A stretch of DNA of 64,000 nucleotides. It comes from Arenicola marina. Lineage: Eukaryota > Annelida > Polychaeta > Arenicolidae. A model generated the notes under the pieces. That model was not told where the DNA came from, made no database searches, and saw nothing but the letters and a program-made list of their open reading frames with translations. Shown here piece by piece: positions 26,401 through 37,477 of this stretch. The position numbers and the translations under genes are program-made. The stretch covers positions 18,763,123 to 18,827,122 of the forward strand of contig OZ025263.1 of assembly GCA_964019135.1 (NCBI GenBank), given 5' to 3'. The stretch's first letter is position 1, and each line of letters starts with the position of its first letter.

Positions 26401-27128
26401 CCCCCTTTCCCATCCCCTGCCTGCCACAGGCTCTCCAAACCTCCTACCGCCGCGCTTCCCATGCCCTTATATACCCTCCCCCCTTTCCCATCCCCTGCCT
26501 GCCACAGGCTCTCCAAACCTCCTACCGCCGCGCTTCCCATGCCCTTATATACCCTCCCCCCTTTCCCATCCCCTGCCTGCCACAGGCTCTCCAAACCTCC
26601 TACCGCCGCGCTTCCCATGCCCTTATATACCCTCCCCCATTTCCCATCCCCTGCCTGCCACAGGCTCTCCAAACCTCCTACCGCTGCGCTTCCCATGCCC
26701 TTATATACCCTCCCCCCTTTCCCATCCCCTGCCTGCCACAGGCTCTCCAAACCTCCTACCGCCGCGCTTCCCATGCCCTTATATACCCTCCCCCCTTTCC
26801 CATCCCCTGCCTGCCACAGGCTCTCCAAACCTCCTACCGCCGCGCTTCCCATGCCCTTATATACCCTCCCCCCTTTCCCATCCCCTGCCTGCCACAGGCT
26901 CTCCAAACCTCCTACCGCCGCGCTTCCCATGCCCTTATATACCCTCCCCCCTTTCCCATCCCCTGCCTGCCACAGGCTCTCCAAACCTCCTACCGCCGCG
27001 CTTCCCATGCCCTTATATACCCTCCCCCATTTCCCATCCCCTGCCTGCCACAGGCTCTCCAAACCTCCTACCGCTGCGCTTCCCATGCCCTTATATACCC
27101 TCCCCCCTTTCCCATCCCCTGCACTTCC
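23463..27128. repeat. 78-bp minisatellite array, 47 units, no indels
   Basis: Unit starts were checked at 23463, 23541, 23619 and 27051, which give exactly 78 bp spacing and 47 units to the end. Each unit holds CAGGCTCTCCAAACCTCC, a GCCGCGCTTCCCATGCC part, a TTATATACCC AT patch and a long pyrimidine tract. Since 78 is a multiple of three and the unit lacks stops, it stays open in at least four frames on both strands for about 1200 codons. Such multi-frame openness argues against coding. Substitution variants (CCAGCCACA, TCCTCTG, TTTATATA, CCCCCATTTCCC) mark 5-unit blocks at both ends. Lies inside the inferred tachykinin intron 1. Confidence 0.97.
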
Positions 27129-27309
27129 CCCTCAGCCTTTCTCATGCTGTGACCGCCCTCCTTCACCTTCCCCCTCCAATGCACCCCAACAGCCTTACCC
27201 TCTAAACACTACCACCCCCCCCCCACCCCCACCCCCGCGCTGCCACCCGCCTCCGACACACACGCACTCCGTTGCTGAGGGGAGCCAAGAGCGGCCGCAG
27301 AGGGCGGGG

Positions 27310-27975
27310 GGTGTGTGATTTAAATGTGTGTGTGTGGATGGGAGATCGATGTGTGTGGGGTGGCTATGGGGGGAGTCGATGTTCGTGTGGGGGGTCGATG
27401 TGTTGGGGGGGTCGATGTCTGTGTGTGAGGGAGTGTATATGTGGGTGTGAGGGCGGTGTATTAGTGTGTGGGGGATGGATGTATGTGTGTATGGATGTGT
27501 GTGGGAAGGTGTGGGGGGATGTGTGTGGGAGGGTGTGGGGGGATGTGTGCGCGAGGGGGGTGTATGTGCATGTGGGGGGGGGGGGTGGATGTATGTGTGT
27601 GTGTGGGGGGGTGTATGTGTGTATGGATGTGTTTGGGAGGGTGTGGGGGGATGTGTGCGCGAGGGGGGTGTATGTGCATGTGGGGGGGGGGGTGGATGTA
27701 TGTATGTATGTATGGATGTGTGTGGGAGGGTGTATGGGTGTGTGTGGGGGGGTCTATGTGTGTGCGTGTGAGGGGGGGGGTATGTGTGTGTGTGGGGGGG
27801 GGGTCTATGTGTGTGGGGGGGGGGGTCTATGTGTGTCTGTATGTGTGTGGGAGGGGAGTCTGGGGGGGGATGTATGTGTGCGCGCGTGCTAGGGTGTATG
27901 CATGTGTGGGTGAGGGGGGATGTGTGTGTATGGGGGGATATGTGTGTGTGTATGCTGGCGGAGGTGGGGGGGTGG
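27310..27975. repeat. TG/GGGG-rich low-complexity tract
   Basis: About 660 bp of TGTGTGTGGG, TGTATGTG and GGGGGGG on +, including a two-copy repeat of a segment near 27520-27600 and 27640-27710. It directly follows a C-rich flank of the 78-bp array. His/Pro- and Cys/Gly-rich open frames are artefacts. The sequence has Z-DNA- and G-quadruplex-prone composition. Confidence 0.9.
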
Positions 27976-30900
27976 GGGTGCGTATGTGTATTCGGTCGCG
28001 GCCAGGGAGCCAATTATACCGGGGACACGTCCCAGAGCCAGCTGATGGTGTTTTCCTTTGATTCTTTTCACACCATTTCCGGCCGATAGTTTGGTAAGTG
28101 GGCCCCGAACCAGTGTGAAGACGGCGGTCTCATTTCGGACCACGGGATAGAGAGAGACAGGGCAGGGAGGATGTTGGATGGTGGATGGGTGGGTTGGGGG
28201 GAGGTCACATGAGGCTGACTCCTTCTTGGACGAAGGCATCTCGCGGGGGGTGGGGGCGGAGGCGGCGGCGGGGTAGGGGTGGGGTGGGGGTGGGGGTGGG
28301 GGTTGTGGCCTATTCATTCTGCTACCCCCGCAAGTCTCAGAGGGTATTTCAACACTTTAATGCGTGAGCTTACGCTGTAACCTCTCGTGGGTGTACTGTG
28401 GGTACTCTGGGTAATCTGCGTTTGATGTGCTTATATGATGGGTCACAATTCGTGCCATCACGGCTGCCACGATAGGTCTGAAAATGACAATATCGCTAGA
28501 TTGCTAGTCATCGTATTGTCAACGAAAGATGAGACATAAGATGCTATTTAAACACTTATGGTCCAACGAAATCATGTTAAGGTAACAGAATTTTAACATT
28601 TGGTGGCTAGATTAGTGCAACACTGATCTATTCTTATCACTAAGTTCATTGCTTGGGGCATGCTCATTGTACATAAAGTACATGTTATGAAGCTGTGGAC
28701 TACACACAAATCGGTGACGTAGTACACGTAGATTTCAATTAACGAGCAGCTGTCAAGCAATACATATTTTTCTGTCACATTTACAATTGCCCACAAGCAA
28801 AGTAAAAGTTACTCTTTCATTGTGGCGTATTATAATGTGTGTGAATAGGCCGGATCCATCCATATAGACAACTTTAAAATTAAACATGTTTCCGCCCGGT
28901 TTGATACGAATTAGGACTGAAACCCATGAGCATAAATAGCCATTAAATGGCCATTAATTCAATGGGCTTTTTCGCTTCTGTACTGATGACCTTCAACTAA
29001 CTTCCAGTATGGGTTTGACCTTTGTCAGGCTTCCCCAAAATGCCTGACGGTGAATCTGCCTGGCGGTACTTATCAGCGAGGAGTGAGAGAAAGAGGTAGC
29101 GTAGAGGACCGGGTCCGCATTCGACCACATCACGTGACCTTGCGCTTATCGGTGTAACGGATTAAAAGGATGGAAAGGTCAACGGGTGATATCTTGCATG
29201 AGTGGAAGGTGGCGGCGGCGGTGGTGGCGGTGGCGGTGGCGATGGCGATGGACGGGCGGTAGGGACACCCCTACGTGGGTCACCTGACTTCACTTCCTTG
29301 ATTAATGAAACAACAGGTGAAATAAGAAGTCGCGCCGTGAGGTCGCTTCGTTCATTAACAAATGGGACTAAAATCCGAATCGATTCGAATCGCCGTGGAA
29401 TAAACAATAAGCCTAAACGCCATGTTTTCCGCGATTCCATTTGCCTTCCGGGAATTAAAGTATTCCTTGACCTATCTCACCGGAGATGTGGGGGGCGACG
29501 GCGAAGGGTGCGAGTGGGCGGAGGGGTTTAATCATAGGCGTGGGCATGGGCATGTCTTGGAAAAACGGCTTTGAAGCGCAGAGGCTGTTGGAGGTTCGTC
29601 CGATTGTGACTGACGGTTCAATTGGATGAATCCATTCCTGTCAGGTCCAATAATATCTAATGCAACCGTATTTACGTGGTTCTAAGTTTTGCTGATATCT
29701 GGTTGAGATCTTTGTTGGCGGTACAGTATCCGGTGGAGAGACCCCTTTGGGGTTATTTGTCGTCGGGTGTTCCATCTCCTCCCCCTGGCTTGTCGTCCCT
29801 TTTATTCCATGGTACATATATTGGCGATGTTCTGGTGAATCCATCTGTTGCTTGGACAGGGATTGCAGTCGGAAATCACAATTTCTCAACCAGGCTGACA
29901 GAACAGGGGTAAAGGAGCGTTAAGGGGTAATGGAGACTCCCAATACCAAAGGTAGACTTACGAAGACAAGGAGCAGGAAGGGATGGTGATAGATGCCATG
30001 TACACTTACCCTTCCACTTGGGGGCGCCACTGTCGTGGATGCGGCCACCCAACAATCCACCTTGTCGGCCCTATGTGGGTATAAATTGAAACACGTATCC
30101 CTTCTCGCCCCCACCCCCCCCCCCCTCCCCACTTCACCCGGCTTCCATCTTAACAAGCGCCATTTTAAAGCTGCTCATACAAAGACATTTTGTCCGACAT
30201 TAGAGTCCAGATCTGTTGGAGAAAAATCCTGAAACAATGTGTGAATGTTAACTCTGAACGACATCAGAATTGTGATGACGTAGTACCCAAGAAAGCCACA
30301 CATTCCCAGACGAGATGCACCATTTGGGCCAAACCAGTGCCTTATCAACATGCCATGATATTTACTGCATGTTGGCAATGTGTATTAAATGCAATAATAA
30401 CCTATTAATAATAATTTCGTGTATTGTCCGCAATCTATACATATCTCGTAAATGAACAAGCAGAAGCCGAGGCTCATATGCTAATCTGGAGTGTATCATC
30501 ACAGTTAAATACATCCTTAAATACATCATTTCCAGGGAAGAAGGCACAAGGGCCACATGCCCCTCCTCAACCCCCCCCCCCCCCCCCCCTCCTCCCCCCA
30601 CCCCCCACATTCGCTGGAATGTTGGTGATAAAAAGGCACGTGCCTCCCTGTCTTTGAATTTTAGGTCTCACCAAAATAAGTCGCAACAAGATTTCGTGCC
30701 CCCCACCCCCCACCCCCAAACACCGCCTTGTAAGATTAAAATCCTGGATCGGCCCCACCAAAGAAAACTACATATGTTATTGATCTTTTCTGTATTCAGT
30801 CTGCTACTGAATATCCTAAAGAAGGCTCATTACTTTTATTTCTCATCATAGAAATATTCATCACTTTCACGGCAAATTGACGTGATAGAACATTATTCCA

Positions 30901-31257
30901 GATAGTTTGGAATAAAACCCAACCCCCAAGAATGAATCGAGGGGTTGAGCGTCATCCAGCAACATTTCCACATGGGAACCAAAAGCCAAAAGAAAAATGG
31001 TGATAGGCAGAAGGTAAAACAGTTCGACCCAACGCAGTTATATAAATATTTGCAAACTGTGTCTTTGGTACCGTGATAGTAACGGAAGCCGCATGAGAAA
31101 CAGGAAATGAAGCGAAGTGAAGAAATGAAGTGAAGAAATGAAAATGTGTATATAGAGTATTACATATGACAAAAATACAGGTTAGCATGTAGACACATGT
31201 GCGTCTGCATTAGTTTGAAAGTTTTACTGCACAGAATGACATTTTCCATACACCTCG

Positions 31258-31405
31258 AAGAATCCCATGTCCTGCTTCGCAAAGAGTAGAGGGTTACCCT
31301 GGGGAACATGGCTCCACTCTCCCTTCCTTCTCACATTGACGCGATATGACCAGAATTGGTTAAAGCGTCCTGAATATACAACCAACCATCCAATAATCCT
31401 AAGAA
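31258..31405 (+). mobile_element. tRNA-derived SINE, 5'-truncated copy
   Basis: Inverted relative of the body of 19397-19675 at roughly 80% identity, with CCCATGTCCTGCTTCGCAAA, GACGCGATATGACCAG and GGTTAAAGCGTCC conserved. No tRNA-like head precedes it, so the copy is 5'-truncated. Similarity ends near AACCATCCAATAAT. Confidence 0.6.
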
Positions 31406-31997
31406 TCGTCATGCACAGAGGGATCGGATATTCGCTTTCTACGATAGGCTAAGTGGTTACGTTCTGGAACGAGCGATCCAGATTCTGGCGCATCCAGCCT
31501 GTCCTGTCTATGTGGAGGATGAGGACGTGTTTGACGTCGAGGGGTGGGTGGGGAGGGGGGTGGGGGCTAGCGGCTAAACAAACTCGAGACTTAATGGTGC
31601 AACCCAGCTTGTTTTGTTTGCGGATACCCGCTGGTATCCAGCAAACACACGACGTTCGCACAACGTTGGTTTTTGGTTGTAATCCCGTCATCTCAAAGAT
31701 AACATAAGGACAACGTTGTTACAACGCCTGTCGCAAACATTGAAGTAATATTTTCTAGGCTAAAAATTCTATGAAAATAAAATAGGACAACCTTGTTAGT
31801 GTTTGTGTTTTAGGCGATGCACTAATGAAGTGAAAGCCGAGTAGGTGTCATCTGTTGAGGACTCAATAAGTGATTAGGTTAGTCATAGTTGATGGGTCCT
31901 AATGCGTCATGAGATTAGTCAGTTGACGAGGTATTGTTTGCGGAATTCGCCCTTCACCGGAAGGCAATCAAACAGCCTAGTAGTGCGTCCTCTCGTG

Positions 31998-32281
31998 TCG
32001 TACCACGAGGCGTACCACAAAATGTACCATCAAGTGTACCACAGCGAATCCCCCAAAGCGTACGACATAATGTACTATGAAACATACCACCTTCCTTACC
32101 ACTATGTGTACCACAAAGTGTACCACAAGCCGTACCACCAAGTGTGCCACAAACTGTACCACAAAGTGTACCACAAGCCGTACCACAAAGTGTGCCACAA
32201 GCCGTACCACAAAGTGTGTCACAAGCTGTACCACAAATTGTACCAAATAGAGTACTATGAAATGTACAACATACCGTAGCA
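31998..32281. repeat. 12-bp minisatellite (GTACCACAAAGT)n
   Basis: About 23 units of GTACCACAAAGT and variants (GTACCACAAGCC, GTGCCACAAGCC), degenerate at the left end. The 4-residue periodic frame (YHKV/YHKP) is a by-product. Confidence 0.92.
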
Positions 32282-32478
32282 CTATCTAGTCTTGAGGTGA
32301 GGAGGTGCGATGTGTGAACTATTACATCGGGATTCAGGTTGATGAGCCAGACAGCAGTGAACAGGAAAATAATAGCCAATAAGGAGACCAAGACGAGAAT
32401 TCACGCAGAACGGTAGAAAGGAAAATCCGGATATAATTGGAACAAAGATGTAGAGGAAAAGAGGAAGAACGCCAGAAG

Positions 32479-32516
<38 letters not shown>

Positions 32517-32974
32517 AAAAAGAAATAGGTAAATGCATGAAGAAGGCAGACACTGATACAAAAAATGTATGTGCATGACATATATATATATAATATATAT
32601 ATATAGGGCACTGAGTAATGAGACGGGGGGACATGATAACGAGGCGATCTTTACACGGGTTAGAGGCCGCCATCAGTGACAGAAAGGATGAGATACCGGA
32701 AGAGAACTGACAGAGCTGGTAGGGGAACAAACCGGGGGTCGGATTGGAGGAAGCCCGAAGAGGAAGACAGGGACGCAGAGAGGCGTGAACTGATTTCATT
32801 GTGGAAGCGGCATTAGCCAAGGGCCGGAAGTTGTGAATCCCCGCGCAATGTCTCGCCCTTCCAACTCCCTTAATCACTTCCGGTTCCCTGGTCAGATACT
32901 GATTGTAATTGATTTCTGGGTCGTGCCGCTTTGTTATCGACCGACCGTCTCGCCGTGACTGGCAGCGACGTCGT

Positions 32975-33608
32975 GTCATTATGTCGTCCTCTCGTGACGT
33001 CGTGTCATTATGCCGTCCTCTCGTGACGTCGTGTCATTATGCCGTCCTCTCGTGACGTCGTGTCATTATGTCGTCCTCTCGTGACGTCGTGTCATTATGC
33101 CGTCCTCTCGTGACGTCGTGTCATTATGCCGTCCTCTCGTGACGTCGTGTCATTATGCCGTCGTCTCGTGACGTCGTGTCATTATGTCGTCCTCTCGTGA
33201 CGTCGTGTCATTATGCCGTCCTCTCGTGACGTCGTGTCATTATGCCGTTCTCTCGTGACGTCGTGTCATTATGCCGTCGTCTCGTGACGTCGTGTCATTA
33301 TGCCGTCCTCTCGTGACGTCGTGTCATTATGCCGTCCTCTCGTGACGTCGTGTCATTATGCCGTCGTCTCGTGACGTCGTGTCATTATGTCGTCCTCTCG
33401 TGACGTCGTGTCATTATGCCGTCCTCTCGTGACGTCGTGTCATTATGCCGTTCTCTCGTGACGTCGTGTCATTATGCCGTCGTCTCGTGACGTCGTGTCA
33501 TTATGCCGTCCTCTCGTGACGTCGTGTCATTATGCCGTCCTCTCGTGACGTCGTGTCATTATGCCGTCGTCTCGTGACGTCATGTCATTATGTCGTCCTC
33601 TCGTGACG
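32975..33608. repeat. 29-bp minisatellite, 22 units, CRE-like core
   Basis: Unit: CTCTCGTGACGTCGTGTCAT followed by TATGCCGTC; spacing measured as 29 bp (32975, 33004, 33033). Every unit carries TGACGTC. Near the end one unit has the full TGACGTCA palindrome (33575-33582). Variant order shows a 7-unit block repeated exactly. Because 29 is not a multiple of three, no long frame is open, unlike the other arrays. Confidence 0.96.
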
Positions 33609-35681
33609 CATTACCCAAAGCCATGGTGGTAACGGTTTCACTTGAGCATGCCTGCAATGCATGTTAGTGTCATTATCGTTAATATTATTAATAGCAGAAG
33701 TAGTATACAGTAACCTTAATGCAATGGCTTAATGGCGTAACCATTAAACATCTTACCACTTGCACCATGTCACACAATGAAAGCCAATTGTAAGAAGCAA
33801 CGTTAAGCTGATATCAGCCATCACCATACGAGCCTCTTTCCTGCTTCCTGGGATAATACCGTGTAAGCGAGTAAATTGACCTTTTATGTTGCGATTTACA
33901 TGACAATATGATAGGCCTACACGTGTGACAAGTAGAGACAAGCATAGATACCCGTATATATATAGTCGGCTATTGGATTTCTTCAAAACTCTGTGGTCGA
34001 CATACTGAAACACCCACACAGCTAGGAGGCCCAGTTAAAACTGGCTGTTGAAGATCGGCCACCGACGCGCGGACGGCTTGGAAAAACAAGCGACAAGAAA
34101 CCGAACACACTGTGTTAAAATAACCAAACGGCGCCTCGTAGAAAAATGGCGTCTTCTGTCATTGTCACGTCTACTTTTAGACTTTTACGTAGTCAAATTG
34201 TGCCGCTGTAAACAAGGCAAAGGTCTTCTTGGGTTACTAATATAAATATGTATAAATATCTATGCGTAGCGGTATCACTTGCGAAGACCTTTCAGCCTTT
34301 CAGCCCACACCCACTTTCAGGACAATCGCGAGCGGTTGTGCTGGTCGTGGGAATGTGCCCACCCTGCCCTTTGTTTGCCACAAGCGTTTTCAGTATTCTG
34401 ACTTGTTGATTTTCACTATGACGATACGCTTCTGTCTTTTATCTTTTTTGCTTCATCTCAATTTTTACGGGTTTACATAAATGTGTCGTAAGACACTACT
34501 TTTGGGGTATGGGGCAAGGGAATTTATCTGTGGTGTGTCTCTAAAGAACGGCTGTCTTCTTGACCTTGTTACGTGTGAATGCTGTTGCAAGGCGTCATTC
34601 AAGTAAGCCTCCGCCTCGCTTGATGACGTCAGCGGAAGCCTCCACTCTCCACAATTATCAAACTTTATAGTCCAAGAGAGGAAAAGAAAAAAAAACAGGA
34701 GAGAAAAAAGTGGGGAATACGAAGACGAGTGGTGAAGACCCAGCAGCCAGGTAGGGAGGGAAGAGGGGCGGGTGGGGGGGGGGTGCTATTGGGGAGTAGA
34801 TTTGGACCTTTGGTCTCACCAATAAGGGTCCAAGATGTATCAGATACTGGTGGATAATGAGATGCACTTCACCCAGCTCGCGAACGCATTAACTCATTTG
34901 AAAAGAGTAGGAACGAACCATTCGACTTCCAATGGGGCTATGGTTTTGGGTGGAGGCCCAAAGAAATATTTTTTTGTTTGACGGGAGCTGAATTTTTTTG
35001 TATATGGGGAGGTCAGAATTTTATTGAGACTTCTTGTGATGGCTTTAAGTTTTTTATCTGCAAAACCTCATCAGTTTAACAGTAGGTGGGCATTATTTTT
35101 GTAATATATCAAGCAAGCAGTTTTATTGTTAAACAAAATGCGGATTCTATTCTTATTTAATATATTAGCTTATTTTGTACATAAAACATTTTTGCATAAC
35201 CGACATTATCTCCACTTGTAAGCGTGAGCTTGATGGAGCAGTTTGTGTGCCTAGCGGGGAACACAGATAGCTTGTTTGAATACCATCAAAGCTTCCGAGC
35301 GCTCTGTTTAACTTAAACTATGTGTTCGACAATTTAATAAATTATACAGAGATCAATGCCTAGGATTACAGTGAGGGAGTTTCCCTCGTAATTAAGTAGG
35401 GTGGGTGTATAATGAGACATGCCTTTGACGGTATCTTTGACCCCCCCCCCCCCCCCCAGCCCCCGCACTCAATAATTGGTCACCCCGTACATCCGCGGTC
35501 GTCAGTGTTTTTTTCCACTAATGTTCCGCCCAACCCAAATATCGTCCTAAGCCACTGCAATGGAAATACGGTCATCGTTAACAGGTCACAAGGACTTCAT
35601 ATTTACAGAGGTTATAATTGTCGCTAGTTGGTACCAGTGCGGTAAACAGACCCGAGCGGTCACGATTCAAGACAACGATAT

Positions 35682-36215
35682 GTGCTATAACGACGTCGCA
35701 GGGTGCTATAACGACGTCGCAGGGTGCTATAACGACGTCGCAGGGTGCTATAACGACGTCGCAGGGTGCTATAACGGCGTTGCAGGGTACTATAACGACG
35801 TCGCAGGGTGCTATAACGACGTCGCAGGCTGCTATAACGGCGTTGCAGGGTACTATAACGACGTCGCAGGGTACTATAACGACGTCGCAGGGTGCTATAA
35901 CGACGTCGCAGGGTGCTATAACGGCGTTGCAGGGTGCTATAACGGCATCGCAGGGTGCTATAACGGCGTCGCAGGGTGCTATGACGACGTCGCAGTGTGC
36001 TATAACGACGTCAAAAGGTGCTATAACGACGTCGCAGAGTGCTATAACGACGTCGCAGAGTGCTATCACGACGTCGCAGGGTGCTATAACGACGTCACAG
36101 GGTGCTATAACGACGTCGAAAGGTGCTATAACGACGTCGCAGAGTGCTATAACGACGTCGCAGAGTGCTATCACGACGTCGCAGGGTGCTATAACGACGT
36201 CGAAAGGTGCTATAA
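35682..36215. repeat. 21-bp minisatellite, about 25 units, ACGACGTCGC core
   Basis: Unit GTGCTATAACGACGTCGCAG plus G. It is open in three frames for about 200 codons (periodic CYNDVAG, AITTSQG), which is a by-product of the stop-free 21-bp unit. The right third contains a 5-unit (105-bp) block twice, marked by TGCTATCACG at 36061 and 36166. Confidence 0.95.
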
Positions 36216-37477
36216 CGGCTCAAATAGGACGTCGCGAACAGAGCAGTAAACACGTAATAACCAGACAATGACGAAGAGAAGGCGTAATGCGTTAAGCGCA
36301 TCACATGAGGGATACAGGAGTGTAAGCCCACTGGGAAGGCTATGGGGAATAGATAAATAGCGAGAGGAAGCCGAGATAAGTCGGGACTGAAGAGGGGCAG
36401 CATGCCTACCCCGCCCATATGCCCCGCCCACGCCCCGCCCACGCCCCCTCTTCTGGTAACAAAGGTGCGCGTGGCCGCTCAAGGCCAAACAATGACAGGT
36501 GCATTACTCTAATTGTGGAAATTCAGTAAACGCGCGGCTGAGATCGAGAGTGGCGCAGGAGACGCGCTGGGATGACGCCACTTGGGACTGGTGTTGTGTA
36601 GGAGGTGTGTGACTGACTGCAGACGTGCCCAACGTTCAAAACAAACACTAAAGGAACTTGTTGCAGTAGTGTGCTATTCAGAATTGATTGATTGATATAC
36701 CCAGGGGTCCAGTTTCTAAGAAGTCGGTCGGGTTCGCATTGGTGACATTCCCACATCTTCCCCCGGGCAGAGATCTGTGACTGTCGGAGGCACTTAAGTA
36801 AATCTATAAATTCCACATATATAGAGCATGCCTTTGTTTCCTAACGAGAGGGGTGGGGGGGGGTCGAAAGAAAGAACAGGCGGGTCTTGCGTCACGGCTA
36901 AAGTTGCAGCGTCGGCAAGTATGCTAGCAATCATAAATCCGCAAAATGCATCCAATTTTAGTGCGGTCACTGCCCAAAGACATACCTCCCAGGGAGGAAT
37001 CTCACAAACGAAAATAGATAATGGGAATTTCTGAATATATAGTGGCGCCCTTTGATGATGAATTCTCTTGGGCGCCCTTTGAAGATGAATTCTCTTGATT
37101 GATATTACGTCTATTGAACTGAGCCGAAAGTAGATAATGGTCTGTTTGATACCTCGTGTTCCCGGTGAGGGTTCTGCAGCTGGTATAGTCACCTGAGCCG
37201 TTGTGAATCCTGATTATTCCCACACCGGGCAATGTGGGGGTGGGGGTCACACCTGGGGGCCGAGTACCGGTACCATGTTGGCGTGGGGGTCACACCTGGG
37301 GGGCGAGTACCGGTACCATGTGGGGCGATTACTGAATAGTACAGGTAGGTTGATGACTGGCACCAAATCTGCTGTATTAATAAGATATTAATCACATTTC
37401 GTCGGGAGAAATCTCCTTGGATGCAATCCAGACCAGAAGCAGTTTTAACATTTGTCTTGTTTTATGTTATCTCACAG

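Larger units (their letters stand above)
11943..37477 (+). other. Tachykinin intron 1 (25.5 kb, repeat-filled)
   Basis: Inferred intron between donor GTAGGA (11943) and an acceptor whose tract reads TTTGTCTTGTTTTATG then ATCTCACAG (ending 37477), phase 0 at both ends. Listed separately inside it are satellite arrays, a MITE-like element and SINE copies. Stretches where I see nothing beyond short motif-free frames are 11943-12898, 13068-15129, 15662-17059, 18661-19396, 19676-22259, 22301-23462, 27976-31257, 31406-31997, 33609-35681 and 36216-37477. Low-complexity patches in these include CCGCCC near 16305-16335, GGGGT near 18240-18660 and 28250-28310, and GGTGGC near 29205-29255. If the exon 1 to exon 2 join is wrong, this is intergenic DNA. 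Confidence 0.55.

Noticed and set aside
23292-27318. Open frames of about 1220-1290 codons on both strands
   Set aside because: They are produced by the stop-free 78-bp satellite, are open in at least four frames including antisense, and encode a strictly periodic sequence with no start context or domain.
11148-30027. Isolated CTCF-like sites (11148-11161, 30014-30027 with 13 of 14; 9295, 18123, 21822, 21911 with 12 of 14)
   Set aside because: By my estimate about one 13 of 14 and about a dozen 12 of 14 matches are expected by chance in a 64-kb double-stranded window, so the solo sites are not evidence.
35560-36271. 229- and 217-codon periodic frames (CYNDVAG, AITTSQG)
   Set aside because: By-products of a 21-bp array open in three frames.
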